Origin: Chryseolinea soli
Lineage (GTDB): Bacteria; Bacteroidota; Bacteroidia; Cytophagales; Cyclobacteriaceae
Length of the DNA stretch: 64,000 nucleotides
NCBI RefSeq assembly: GCF_003589925.1
Contig: NZ_CP032382.1
Span: forward strand, 3,906,001-3,970,000
Reading direction: 5' to 3'
Made by a program: the position numbers and the translations under genes. Every line of letters begins with the position of its first letter. Within the stretch, counting starts at the first letter, position 1. Shown piece after piece: positions 44,065-52,858 of the stretch. The notes below the pieces were generated by a model. It did not search any database. It was not told where the DNA came from and worked only from the letters and a program-made list of their open reading frames with translations.

Positions 44065-44562
44065 ATGGACGTAGAAACCCTCCGGAACTTTTGCAACGCC
44101 CTTCCTGCTGTTCGCGAAGACATCAAGTGGGGCAACGATCTGTGCTTTACCATCGGCGAAAAAATGTTTTGCGTCGTTGGCCTGGAACCACCACACCGTT
44201 TTTCTTTTAAGGTAACCGACGAAGAATTCGATGAAGTATCCACCCGCGATGGCTTTATACCCGCGCCCTATATGGCTCGCAACAAATGGGTTTCCATCGA
44301 AAATCCCGACCGGGTGAAGCAGAAAGACTGGGAATATTTTGTTCGTCAGTCCTATGAACTGATAAAAGCGAACCTGACCCGCAAGGCCCGGGTGGAATTG
44401 GGCGTTGAAGATCCCGGTTTGGAAAAGCCCGCAAAAGCAAAGCCCGCAAAAAAGAAACCCGCGGTGAAAAAAGTAGCGGCAAAGAAAAAGCTGCCGGCGA
44501 AGAAAAAACCGGCGGCAAAGAAAAAAGCTCCTGCCAAGAAGAAACCTGCCAAAAAGAAATAA
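44065..44562 (+). CDS. MmcQ/YjbR-family protein with a histone-H1-like C-terminal tail
   Basis: Residues 1-~112 are the YjbR/MmcQ fold: LRNFCNALPAVREDIKWGNDLCF, MFCVVGLEPPHRFSFKV, then PAPYMARNKWVSIE and a final helix YFVRQSYELIKANLTRK. This fold resembles DNA-binding cyaY-like proteins. The last ~50 residues are almost only lysine, alanine, proline and valine (PAKKKPAVKK, then AAKKKLPAKKKPAAKKK). Such tails are found in bacterial histone-H1-like proteins and bind DNA without sequence preference. The combination suggests a nucleoid-associated role. Terminator directly downstream. Confidence 0.88.
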   Translation: MDVETLRNFCNALPAVREDIKWGNDLCFTIGEKMFCVVGLEPPHRFSFKVTDEEFDEVSTRDGFIPAPYMARNKWVSIENPDRVKQKDWEYFVRQSYELIKANLTRKARVELGVEDPGLEKPAKAKPAKKKPAVKKVAAKKKLPAKKKPAAKKKAPAKKKPAKKK

Positions 44563-44566
44563 CTAC

Positions 44567-44603
44567 AAAAAAAAGGCTACCCCAGGGCAGCCTCTTTTTT
44601 TTG
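44567..44603 (+). terminator. Intrinsic terminator
   Basis: AAAAAAAGGCT and AGCCTCTTTTTTT pair around a GC-rich inner stem (CCC/GGG), with a T run after. It follows the YjbR-type gene and may also serve the convergent FKBP gene. Confidence 0.8.
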
Positions 44604-44658
44604 TAAACATGGCTAAATAAGGATGGACGCTGAATACGGCGTCCGTCTTATCCAAGGA

Positions 44659-45132
44659 TCAATGATGATGATGTCCACCGGGGCCATGCACGTGGCCGTG
44701 AGTGATTTCTTCTTCGGTGGCGTTGCGCACGTCCATGACCTCTACGGCAAAATTCAGCTCTACGCCGGCCAGCGGATGGTTGGCATCAACCGTTACCGAA
44801 TCCAGGCCTACTTCCGTCACCGTCACCACATCGCCGCGGTCGGTGGAAAACTTCATGCCCACGCGCACATCCTGGTCGCCAAAGGCAGAACGAGGAACCT
44901 TCTGGGTCATGGCAGGGTCTTTCTGACCATAGCCTTTTTCAGGAGCGATCTTCAATTGAAATTTATCACCCTTCGACTTCCCTTCGAGTCCTTCTTCCAT
45001 TCCGATGATCAAATTGCCTGCGCCGTGAAGATAGTATAACGGGTCGCGACCGTCGCTGGTGTCAATGATGGTGCCTTCGTTGTCGCGTAGCGTATAATGA
45101 ATGCCTGCTACTTTGTTTTTGGTGATCTGCAT
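44659..45132 (-). CDS. SlyD-like FKBP-type peptidyl-prolyl isomerase with His-rich tail
   Basis: SlyD-type proteins turn peptidyl-prolyl bonds and act as chaperones in the cytoplasm. The ~157-residue product has the two-part build: FKBP strands (VAGIHYTLRDNEGTIIDTS, PLYYLHGAGNLIIGMEEGLEG) interrupted by the insert-in-flap domain (FQLKIAPEKGYGQKDP through VTVTEVGLDSVTVDANHPLAG). It ends in a histidine cluster (HGHVHGPGGHHHH) that can hold nickel or zinc. The ATG at 45132 begins the family; one at 45186 adds 18 unrelated residues. Confidence 0.92.
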   Translation of the reverse strand: MQITKNKVAGIHYTLRDNEGTIIDTSDGRDPLYYLHGAGNLIIGMEEGLEGKSKGDKFQLKIAPEKGYGQKDPAMTQKVPRSAFGDQDVRVGMKFSTDRGDVVTVTEVGLDSVTVDANHPLAGVELNFAVEVMDVRNATEEEITHGHVHGPGGHHHH

Positions 45133-45341
45133 AGTCTTTTGAGATTTAATGGATGAAAAAAAGAGGCAGTAATTGTGCTGAGCCATGCGTACCGAGCAGA
45201 AAGGCTTACCTCGACTTGAAGGGCAAAGGTAATAAAGTTAGCCAAAACTGTTTGATCCCGGACACTCCAAATAACGAGTGCGGGGGGATTAATAAGTTGG
45301 ATTTTAATGCGATACTTGTTTGATAATCCTTTTCTTACCCT

Positions 45342-47132
45342 ATGAGATTTTCTACCTCCATCGCCTTATTCGTCATCGTTTTTATGATGTTCGCCGGAAA
45401 CCGTGGGAGCGCGCAAAATGCCCATCCTTCCGGCCGCATCCTGAAAGATGCATGGTTTAAATCCATTGCGGCCGTGCAATGGAAAGTGCAAACACAGGGC
45501 AGCATCCGCGGCAGTGCGCTGGCGACGGGGGACCGGGTCTATTTTGGCAGCGCCGACGGAAATCTCTATGCCGTGACCCGCAAAAATGGCGATGTGGTCT
45601 GGAAGTTTAAAACGGCCGGCGCGATCAGCAGCACACCGGCTTTCGCCAAAGGCACGCTCTATGTCACGAGCCGCGACCTCAACATTTATGCGGTGGACGC
45701 AGCGACGGGCAAGGAGCGATGGAAATTCCAAACGGGCAGCCTGCTGCCGCATTTTTGGGGCTGGGAATATTTCCAGTCGACACCGGTGATCGAAAACGAC
45801 GTGCTCTACGTAGGTGCCGGAGATGGGATGTGCTATGCCTTGCAGGCTTCGGATGGCAAAGTGTTGTGGAAATTCAAAACCAACAGCCGCATCCGGTCAA
45901 CGCCGGTGATCCAGGACAAGAGTTTGTTGGTGGCGAGCTACGATGGTGTTCTTTACGTGCTGGATAAAACCAAGGGCACGCTGCAATGGCGCTATGAAAC
46001 CGAAGGCGCTCACCTCAAATCCGAAGACTTCGGATGGGACCGCAATGCCATCGATGCAACGCCGGTGGTGACCAATAACAAAATCGTGTTTGGCTCGCGC
46101 GATGGAAATCTGTATGCCGTCGACATGACCACAAAAACATTGGTTTGGAAATTTACCTATGGTCCCACGTGGAGCATATCCTCCCCGTTGGTGCACCAAG
46201 GAAAAGTGTTTGTCGGATGGTCCGATAATAAATTGTTCTCCGCGGTCGATCTTCAGACGGGTAAAGAGGTATGGAAGTATGAAGCCGGTGACTATGTGTA
46301 TTCTTCTCCCGTAGTAGCTGGAAATACGGTCATCGTTGGCAGCGGCGACAACAAGCTCTACGGCTTCGATGCGACTAACGGCAAAGTGCAATGGACGTTC
46401 AAGACGCAGGGCAGCATCTATTCGTCGCCCGTGCTCGATAGCGCGACCGTATACATCGGGAGCGACGATGGAGCGATGTACGCCTTGCAGGGAAGCGCGC
46501 ATGAGCCCGTGCAGCATCTGGCTTTTTTTGCGACCGACCTGGGGCATGACTATTTGAAAGGCAACCCAAAGATCACAGCCTTCCTGCAAGCGCAAAAAAT
46601 TCAGGCGTTGGATTCGGCTGGGCTGAGAGAATTCATGAGCGATCGCATAAAGGACAAAGCGTCAAGTGTATTGATCTTCAACCACAGCACTGTTCCGCGC
46701 AACCTGTTGACCCCAAATGAAAAGACGGGAACGTTCAGGAGATATATCGAAGCGGGAGGCACGGTGGTCTGGACCAGCTTTGCGCCCAACCTGGTTTCGT
46801 TTGATGACAAAGGAAATTTTTTAGGCGAGAAACCCGATGTGGCCAACGCCCTGTTGGATATGGACTTCGATCTGGTTCACGATGGCGGTGAATATTCGTG
46901 CGCGGTGACGGCCGCGGGGAAGCGCTACGGTCTGAGTGATTTTTTTGTAGGCTATTTTTCGGTGAAGCCGGGCGCGGTGAACGAGACGCTGGCGACGAAT
47001 GAATATGGCCGGCCGGTTTGCTGGGTAAAGAAATTAGGAGCGGGGCGGTTTATTCAATGGCGGACGTGGAGCAATGAGATCGGGCAGCGCGACCTGGACA
47101 TGCTTTTGGATGTGGCGCAATTCCGGCCATAA
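45342..47132 (+). CDS. Secreted PQQ-type beta-propeller fused to a ThuA/GATase-like domain
   Basis: A signal peptide (ends NRGSAQ) leads a propeller of about 360 residues made of PQQ-type blades, each with a form of GDGxxYAL..xGKxxWKF (for example SADGNLYAVTRKNGDVVWKF and GAGDGMCYALQASDGKVLWKF). From residue ~385 on, the sequence changes to an alpha/beta fold: LAFFATDLGHDYLKGNPKI, VLIFNHSTVPRNLL, RYIEAGGTVVWTSFAPN and GRPVCWVKKLGAGRFIQW. This part resembles ThuA/class I amidotransferase-like domains found in secreted sugar-active proteins. No amidotransferase cysteine is evident. The substrate is unknown. It has its own transcript. Confidence 0.85.
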   Translation: MRFSTSIALFVIVFMMFAGNRGSAQNAHPSGRILKDAWFKSIAAVQWKVQTQGSIRGSALATGDRVYFGSADGNLYAVTRKNGDVVWKFKTAGAISSTPAFAKGTLYVTSRDLNIYAVDAATGKERWKFQTGSLLPHFWGWEYFQSTPVIENDVLYVGAGDGMCYALQASDGKVLWKFKTNSRIRSTPVIQDKSLLVASYDGVLYVLDKTKGTLQWRYETEGAHLKSEDFGWDRNAIDATPVVTNNKIVFGSRDGNLYAVDMTTKTLVWKFTYGPTWSISSPLVHQGKVFVGWSDNKLFSAVDLQTGKEVWKYEAGDYVYSSPVVAGNTVIVGSGDNKLYGFDATNGKVQWTFKTQGSIYSSPVLDSATVYIGSDDGAMYALQGSAHEPVQHLAFFATDLGHDYLKGNPKITAFLQAQKIQALDSAGLREFMSDRIKDKASSVLIFNHSTVPRNLLTPNEKTGTFRRYIEAGGTVVWTSFAPNLVSFDDKGNFLGEKPDVANALLDMDFDLVHDGGEYSCAVTAAGKRYGLSDFFVGYFSVKPGAVNETLATNEYGRPVCWVKKLGAGRFIQWRTWSNEIGQRDLDMLLDVAQFRP

Positions 47133-47251
47133 GGTCCCTTCGAACGCGCCGATAACATTACCTGGCTGGCCGGTGTTATTGGGGTATCTGTTTCTTATCT
47201 TTAGCTATGCGGCGCAGGCTGCAGGATGGCAGTGAACTCAAATCCGCGTAA

Positions 47252-48049
47252 ATGAAGCCCACCCTCTCTTTTCTGGCCAGTTGCGTTGTTGCAGCCGGTT
47301 GCTCGACTGTGAAGCCCGCCCCGACTGTTACGTCCGTGGCTCCTCCCCCTGAGCACAACGGCGAGGCAGACATCACGCGTTTTCAAAAAGGCATTGACTT
47401 TGTGGCCACCGGCAACGAGCCCTCCTGGATCCTGGAGGTGGATTTTGACAGTATCATGATGTTCAAATCCTTCAACGATGAAGCGGCGATCAGCACGCCT
47501 GTTCCACCACCACAGTCGGCGCAGGATGCGAAGGTGACCCGCTACCGTGGGGTGGGTGCATCGGTGGAGCTTATCGTACAGATCGAGAAAAAAGAGTGTC
47601 GCGATAACATGTCGGACGAGACATTTCCCTATACGGTAAGCGTTGATGTGAAACACAATGCGGCGTCGGACTATAAGACGTTCAAAGGATGCGGCCACTA
47701 CCTCGTTGACTATAAACTGCACGACCTTTGGGTGTTAAAGGAATTCGGTGACGGTGTTGCTGTGACGGAAAAAGATTATCCCCACGGGCAACCCCGTATG
47801 GAACTCAATCCTGGTGCAGGCACCATTATGGGCTACACCGGGTGCAATGAATTTTCGGGTAAACTGATCACACAAGGAAATGCGATTGCCTTTCAACAGC
47901 TCACACGCACAAAAATGGCGTGTACCTCTTCGGTGGAGGCGCTTTTTATGAAAGCCCTCCAGGACGCCGACCGGTTTGAATGGGGTGAGAGACGATTGAA
48001 GTTGTTCAAAGGCAGCGTCCTGTTGTGTCAACTTTTAAAAGTAGATTGA
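47252..48049 (+). CDS. META-domain lipoprotein with an added N-terminal domain
   Basis: The lipobox VVAAGC puts the N-terminal cysteine at about residue 15. Residues ~40-165 match a conserved envelope domain that starts GIDFVATGNEPSWILEVDF and contains KKECRDNMSDETFPY; it is often found next to META domains. Residues ~175-265 are the META domain: GAGTIMGYTGCNEFSGKL, FQQLTRTKMACTS, FMKALQDADRFEW, as in HslJ. The function is unclear (stress or novobiocin-type phenotypes in relatives). Its stop codon shares bases with the next gene's ATG. Confidence 0.87.
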   Translation: MKPTLSFLASCVVAAGCSTVKPAPTVTSVAPPPEHNGEADITRFQKGIDFVATGNEPSWILEVDFDSIMMFKSFNDEAAISTPVPPPQSAQDAKVTRYRGVGASVELIVQIEKKECRDNMSDETFPYTVSVDVKHNAASDYKTFKGCGHYLVDYKLHDLWVLKEFGDGVAVTEKDYPHGQPRMELNPGAGTIMGYTGCNEFSGKLITQGNAIAFQQLTRTKMACTSSVEALFMKALQDADRFEWGERRLKLFKGSVLLCQLLKVD

Positions 48050-49092
48050 TGATCGCGCTATTTCGTTTTTTCGCGGTCGTGGCGTTCACCCTACTTGCCC
48101 TCACGACGCAGGCGCAATCACGATCACAAAAAGAAAGACACAAGCCCGACCTGCACGACACCACCTACTATACTTCCTATGAGAATCAGATCACGGGTCG
48201 CTACTATTTCTCCAAGAAATATACTCTCTTGCGCTTTCGGAACTTTGCCGAAGGCTATAGCTTTTCATACCGGCCCAACACGACCTTGAACATGGGAGTG
48301 GGCGCCACCTATCGATGGGCCACCCTAAACCTGGCCTATGGCTTTGGCTTTCTCAATCCCGACCGCGGCAAGGGCGACACGCGCTACCTCGACCTGCAAT
48401 TCCATACCTACAGTCGCAAGATCATACTCGACGCATTCGGTCAGTTTTATCGGGGATTTTATTTGGCCGGTACCGACATCACTACCGACAACAGCTATTA
48501 CCTGCGGCCCGATTTGAAAGTGAACCTCATCGGTATTTCTACACAATATATTTTTAATCACGACCGGTTTTCCTATCGCGCGGCCTTCCACCAAAACGAG
48601 TGGCAAAAAAAATCTGCCGGCACGTTCATCGCCGGGCTCGAAGGCTACTATGGCACGGTGTTGGCCGACAGTACCATTGTGCCCACGGCCGTGGACAAAC
48701 CCGTGGCCACGGGCAACGCCGACCACCTGAAGTTTTTTGAATTTGGGCCGAATGTCGGGTATGCGTATAGTCTCGTTATCCGAAGACATTTTTACATCAC
48801 GGCTTCCGCGGCGGTGAGCCTAGACTACGGTGGTACCCAGATCTCCGAGAACTCGGGAAGCGAGTGGGTGTATGGCTTTAGTCCCAATACATTCTTTCGG
48901 GTCTTTTGCGGATACAACACCCGCGTGTGGGCCATCAGTGCCCTTTATCTGACCAACGCGGTTCATATGCACGCCAGAGGCGAAGGACAGGTGACGCTCA
49001 ACACGGGCAACGCCCGTTTGAATTTTGTGTATCGCTTCAAGCCAAGCCGGAAGGCAAAACGGGTGTTGAAGTATATCGATAAGGTAGGATAA
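48049..49092 (+). CDS. DUF4421-like outer-membrane protein
   Basis: The ~347-residue product has a signal peptide (ends TLLALTTQA). The mature part is beta-rich with aromatic pairs: HDTTYYTSYENQITGRYYFSKKY, RNFAEGYSFSYRPNTTLNMG, then strands such as FGPNVGYAYSLVIRRHFYI, in keeping with a barrel. It looks like DUF4421. The frame starts earlier, at 48025 inside the preceding gene, but the ATG at 48049 makes the junction TGATG with the upstream stop, a typical translationally coupled pair. Confidence 0.82.
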   Translation: MIALFRFFAVVAFTLLALTTQAQSRSQKERHKPDLHDTTYYTSYENQITGRYYFSKKYTLLRFRNFAEGYSFSYRPNTTLNMGVGATYRWATLNLAYGFGFLNPDRGKGDTRYLDLQFHTYSRKIILDAFGQFYRGFYLAGTDITTDNSYYLRPDLKVNLIGISTQYIFNHDRFSYRAAFHQNEWQKKSAGTFIAGLEGYYGTVLADSTIVPTAVDKPVATGNADHLKFFEFGPNVGYAYSLVIRRHFYITASAAVSLDYGGTQISENSGSEWVYGFSPNTFFRVFCGYNTRVWAISALYLTNAVHMHARGEGQVTLNTGNARLNFVYRFKPSRKAKRVLKYIDKVG

Positions 49093-49166
49093 TAAAAATC
49101 AGCGCGACCGCCCTGTATCGCCCCGGGCAAAAATCGTATATTCACCCGCTGAAAGAAAAACTAAAA

Positions 49167-49493
49167 ATGAACTGGATCATCCTGATTATCGCCGGTATTT
49201 TTGAAGTCGTTTTTGCCGCGTGCCTGGGAAAGGCAAAGGAAACCAGTGGCACAGCGTCGATGCTTTGGCTGGCAGGATTTTTTGTGTCGGCCACCATCAG
49301 CATGGTGCTGTTGTTCAAGGCCATCCAAACCTTGCCGATCGGCACAGCCTATGCGGTGTGGACGGGCATTGGTGCTGTCGGGACGGTGATCGTGGGGATT
49401 CTTATTTTTAAGGAACCCGCCGATTTCTGGCGGATGTTTTTTATGACCACGCTCATTGCTTCTATTGTCGGATTGAAATTTGTGTCGCACTAG
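49167..49493 (+). CDS. Small multidrug resistance (SMR) family transporter, SugE/Gdx-like
   Basis: The 108-residue product has four transmembrane helices. IIAGIFEVVFAACLGKA carries the membrane glutamate (residue 13) that couples to protons in the SMR family. TLPIGTAYAVWTGIGAVGTVIVG is nearly the same as the Gdx/SugE motif. Gdx-type members export guanidinium. The cation cannot be decided for certain here. It converges with the CDF gene on the other strand, 12 bases away. Confidence 0.88.
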   Translation: MNWIILIIAGIFEVVFAACLGKAKETSGTASMLWLAGFFVSATISMVLLFKAIQTLPIGTAYAVWTGIGAVGTVIVGILIFKEPADFWRMFFMTTLIASIVGLKFVSH

Positions 49494-49505
49494 ACGTGCA
49501 CAAGG

Positions 49506-50420
49506 CTAAACGGTTGTGCCGCATTCGTCATGGCAATCCGATATTTCGGTCTCCAACGTGGCATGTTGAATGCCCAGGTGTTCCAGGTCGTGTTTCAATT
49601 TTCGTTTCACCTCGGCGCTATCTTTTAGCGAAAGCGCTTCACCCAGCACCAGGTGGGCAGTCAAGGCATTCTCAGACGTGCTGAGCGCCCACACGTGGAT
49701 GTGGTGAATATCTTTGATGCCGGGCAACTTCAAGGCCGCGGCGCGAATGGCGTTCATGTCGATCTCGCGCGGAACCGCATCGATGGAAAGCAGCAGACTA
49801 TCGCGCAGCAGCCGCCACGTGCTGGAAATGATGACGACCATGATCACGATGCTGATGAGCGGGTCGATCCACAGCCACTGCGTATAGTAGATCACAATCC
49901 CCGACACCACCACACCAACCGAAACCAGCGCGTCTACCAGCAGGTGGAGGTAAGCGCCCTTGATGTTGAGGTCTTGTTCTTTGTTTCGGAAAAACAACAA
50001 GGCCGACAGCGCATTGATGCCGATGCCGACCGATGCCACCCAAATGATGGTGGCCGTGTGGACGGGCTTTGGTGAAAAGAAGCGATAGAAGGATTCGTAC
50101 CCGATGCTGCCCACGGCGATCAACAGGATCACCGCATTGAGGAGCGAGATGAGGATGGAGGCTTTTCGATACCCATAGGTGTACTTTGGGGTAGGCTTCA
50201 CGGCGAGGAGCTTGAACGCCGCCAATGCCAGCGCCAGGCTGGCCACGTCGCTAAGGTTATGTCCGGCATCCGAAAGCAGCGACAAGGCATTAGAGAAAAA
50301 ACCGGCCACAAACTCCACCACCACAAACACCAGGTTCAGGATGATCCCCACCACCAGCATACGGCTGACATGGGTGATATCGAGGGCATGGTGATGGTGA
50401 TCGTGTTGATGATCGTGCAT
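49506..50420 (-). CDS. Cation diffusion facilitator (zinc/cobalt exporter type)
   Basis: The inner-membrane exporter has 304 residues. A His-rich N-terminus (HDHQHDHHHH) is followed by six helices. LLSDAGHNLSDVASLA in helix II carries the Asp-His-Asp metal site, and LLVDALVSVGVVVSG in helix V its partner (HxxxD). The C-terminal cytosolic domain includes HHIHVWALST, with metal-binding histidines. The Zn2+/H+ antiport is the usual activity. The ATG at 50420 was chosen over a TTG at 50426. A perfect -7 box lies right before it. Confidence 0.92.
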   Translation of the reverse strand: MHDHQHDHHHHALDITHVSRMLVVGIILNLVFVVVEFVAGFFSNALSLLSDAGHNLSDVASLALALAAFKLLAVKPTPKYTYGYRKASILISLLNAVILLIAVGSIGYESFYRFFSPKPVHTATIIWVASVGIGINALSALLFFRNKEQDLNIKGAYLHLLVDALVSVGVVVSGIVIYYTQWLWIDPLISIVIMVVIISSTWRLLRDSLLLSIDAVPREIDMNAIRAAALKLPGIKDIHHIHVWALSTSENALTAHLVLGEALSLKDSAEVKRKLKHDLEHLGIQHATLETEISDCHDECGTTV

Positions 50421-50423
50421 ACG

Positions 50424-50431
50424 CAAAGGTA
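50424..50431 (-). promoter_or_regulatory. -7 box (TACCTTTG) abutting the CDF start codon
   Basis: TACCTTTG on the minus strand ends three bases before the ATG at 50420 and matches TAnnTTTG exactly. As at 16330, it would give an almost leaderless transcript. Confidence 0.5.
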
Positions 50432-50714
50432 GGATGGCGGGTAGTGCAACAGGTTTTCATGTGGCATATTTTTGGGCTTGCGTCGCAAACTTGCGGTGAC
50501 CAGGGTCCGACGGGGCAATTCCGGGTAAAATATTGGAATTAAGGAATTTAGAGCTGGATTAGGATGAGGCTTTTTAGGGATAGCGGGAAGGGCCATGAGC
50601 GAAAACACGCCAGGACTATCATTGTTTGAGGATTTATTTTAATTTTAAGAACACTTAAACTGAAACAAACGGGTTCACACCCTTGTCCGCTAAAAAAACA
50701 AATTCTTAGAACGC

Positions 50715-51572
50715 ATGAAAAAAATACTAGTCCCAACCGATTTCTCTAAACCCGCACAGATCGCCGCCACTGTGGCTGCAGACATCGCCCGCAAATCCGG
50801 CGCCGAGCTCACCTTTCTGCACGTGATCGAAGAAGCTACCGGCAACTCGTTGAACGTAGAAGGCCAGGTAAATGTGGAGGGCGATTGGGAGGAAAGGCTT
50901 TTCACCTTGAAGCTGATCGAGAAAGCAAAAAAGCAAATGTCCAAACTGGTGGAAGACCCCAAACTGGAAGGCGTGCGTGTGAAGCAGGCGCTCCGCATCG
51001 GCTCGCCCTACCATGGCATGAATGCGATCATCACCGAAAAGAAAGTGGACCTCGTGGTGATGGGCACGGCCGGCCGTTCCGACCTCGAGCAAATGATCAT
51101 CGGATCGAACACCGAAAAAGTAGTACGTCTTTCCAACTGCCCCGTGTTGACGGTGCATGAAAAACCCGCGAGCAAAAACTTCAAGGACATCGTATACGCC
51201 ACCGCGATGGAAAAAGACGAAGAGGTGTTCTCCCGCATTGTGAGAACGACGCAAAAGCTGTACAACTCCACCGTACACCTTGTGCGCATCAACACCCCGG
51301 GCAATTTCCAACGCGATGCGGTGGTGAAAAAGGCCATGGAGGATTTTGCAAAGAAATTGCAACTGACAAACTATACCATCAATGTGTTCAACGACGTGAG
51401 CGAGGAAGAGGGCATTGTTTACTTTGCCGACAGCATCGACGCCGACCTGATCGCCATGGCGACGCATGGCCGCACAGGTTTTGCGCACGTATTGGCCGGC
51501 AGCATCGCCGAAGAAGTGGTGAGCCACTCCAGACGTCCGGTGCTAACGTTTGTGACGAAACGTAGAAAATAA
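50715..51572 (+). CDS. Tandem-domain universal stress protein
   Basis: Two UspA domains (residues ~1-145 and ~155-285) share the nucleotide-binding build. The first begins KILVPTDFSKPAQIAATVA and has GTAGRSDLEQMIIGSNTEKV followed by CPVLTVHE. The second has ATHGRTGFAHVLAGSIAEEV and RPVLTF. The first Gly pattern fits ATP binding; the second also matches. It is a cytosolic stress or starvation protein. A hairpin terminator follows. Confidence 0.92.
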   Translation: MKKILVPTDFSKPAQIAATVAADIARKSGAELTFLHVIEEATGNSLNVEGQVNVEGDWEERLFTLKLIEKAKKQMSKLVEDPKLEGVRVKQALRIGSPYHGMNAIITEKKVDLVVMGTAGRSDLEQMIIGSNTEKVVRLSNCPVLTVHEKPASKNFKDIVYATAMEKDEEVFSRIVRTTQKLYNSTVHLVRINTPGNFQRDAVVKKAMEDFAKKLQLTNYTINVFNDVSEEEGIVYFADSIDADLIAMATHGRTGFAHVLAGSIAEEVVSHSRRPVLTFVTKRRK

Positions 51573-51617
51573 TTTGTTTCCCTAAACACGTTGACGGTAT
51601 AGAGAAGAAAGCATTAG

Positions 51618-51647
51618 AAAGCCTGGTTGTTGAAAGCCGGGCTTTTT
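51618..51647 (+). terminator. Intrinsic terminator
   Basis: AAAGCCTGG pairs, with one wobble-type mismatch, with CCGGGCTTT around GTTGTTGAAAG-type loop sequence, followed by TTTTT. It ends the universal stress protein transcript. Confidence 0.75.
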
Positions 51648-51662
51648 TATAGGTTATCATTT

Positions 51663-52460
51663 ATGGACTATTACCAGATTTTGGGCGTTAGCTACTCCGC
51701 CAGTGCTGCAGACATCAAGCGGGCCTACCGGAGGCTCGCCGTTTCTTACCATCCCGATAAAAATCCCGACCCGAAAGCGCACGCGCTTTTCAAGGATATC
51801 AACGCGGCCTATGATGTGTTGAGCGATCCGGCGAAAAAGAGCGTCTATGATCAGCGGCGCTATAACCAGTATGCCGTGGTCGTCCATACCAATGTAGACG
51901 TCCGGCCACGCCATCGCGACCCGGCTTACCGCGGCCACGCGGCCACGGTGCCACCAAAAAATGGAAGGCCCACCTTGCGGCAGTCCATGAAAAAATATCT
52001 CCCCTGGGCTTCGAAGGCTTCTCAATTTTGTCTGGCCATTTCCCTGGTGCTGCTCATCGACTATTTTTTACCAAACCGGATCACGGAGGAAAAGATCGTC
52101 TATGCCAACACGGTAGAAAAAGCCGGAGGACGCTACGCGTATCGCGGCTGGTTGGTGGAGACCGACAAAGGACGCAAACTGGATTTCCCTGCCGAACTGA
52201 TGGAATTCTTCCAGCCGGGTCAGCCGATCACCTTCCGCTCGTCGCTCCTGTTCAATGTTCCCCGCAAGGTGATTTCGGGTGGTTATATTCACCACGTCGG
52301 CATGTCGCTGTATGGCAACTTTCTTTTTTTGCCGTTGAGCTTGTTCGTCATCTCAGCGCTGGGCGTGTACCAGCGAAAAAAGATCGAGGCGGGATTCAAC
52401 TTTGGAGTTACCAGCACCATCGTACTGGTGATGATGACCCTGATAATCTTATCTTTGTAG
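51663..52460 (+). CDS. Membrane-bound J-domain protein
   Basis: The ~265-residue product begins directly with a J domain: [33 protein letters not shown] with the HPD that stimulates DnaK, and [22 protein letters not shown] basic linker follows. Hydrophobic segments around residues 118-138, 220-240 and 245-265 flank a small soluble region ([23 protein letters not shown]). There is no zinc finger or substrate-binding domain of DnaJ, so it probably recruits DnaK to the membrane. The frame opens at 51627, but the ATG at 51663 starts the J domain. The next gene begins one base after its stop. Confidence 0.88.
   Translation: MDYYQILGVSYSASAADIKRAYRRLAVSYHPDKNPDPKAHALFKDINAAYDVLSDPAKKSVYDQRRYNQYAVVVHTNVDVRPRHRDPAYRGHAATVPPKNGRPTLRQSMKKYLPWASKASQFCLAISLVLLIDYFLPNRITEEKIVYANTVEKAGGRYAYRGWLVETDKGRKLDFPAELMEFFQPGQPITFRSSLLFNVPRKVISGGYIHHVGMSLYGNFLFLPLSLFVISALGVYQRKKIEAGFNFGVTSTIVLVMMTLIILSL
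52450..52457 (+). promoter_or_regulatory. -7 box (TATCTTTG) at the end of the J-protein gene
   Basis: TATCTTTG matches TAnnTTTG exactly, four bases before the ATG of the SUI1 gene. It may allow that gene to be transcribed on its own; no upstream TTTG was seen at the usual distance. Confidence 0.4.
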
Positions 52461-52461
52461 C

Positions 52462-52809
52462 ATGAGCAAAAAGAACGACTGGAAGAAACGCGACGGCGTG
52501 GTATACTCCACGTCTTCCGATTTTGAATTCTCCTATCAGCAAAACGAAGAAGCCCAAACGCTTCCCCCGCAACAACAAAATTTGAAAGTGCAGCTCGATA
52601 AAAGCATGCGCGCTGGAAAACAAGTGACGCTGGTGACGGGCTTTGTGGGTACGGGCGATGATTTGGATACGTTGGGAAAACTTTTGAAATCGAAGTGTGG
52701 GGTGGGGGGGTCTGTGAAGGATGGTGAGGTGATTATTCAGGGGGATCATCGTGATAAGATCGTTCAGATCTTGCAGAAGGAAGGCTATAAGGCGAAGCGG
52801 GTGGGTTAA
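52462..52809 (+). CDS. eIF1/SUI1-family translation factor (YciH type)
   Basis: The 115-residue product has a basic N-terminus and a SUI1 fold: KVQLDKSMRAGKQVTLVTGFVGTGDDLDTLGKLLK is the first half, and SKCGVGGSVKDGEVIIQGDHRDKIVQILQ the second. It should bind the small ribosomal subunit and affect start-codon choice. It lies one base downstream of the membrane J-protein gene, probably transcribed with it or from its own box. Confidence 0.93.
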   Translation: MSKKNDWKKRDGVVYSTSSDFEFSYQQNEEAQTLPPQQQNLKVQLDKSMRAGKQVTLVTGFVGTGDDLDTLGKLLKSKCGVGGSVKDGEVIIQGDHRDKIVQILQKEGYKAKRVG

Positions 52810-52858
52810 CCCCCTGGGCAGACGGCCGATAAATGTTGTTTAGAATTTTGTAACAGAC

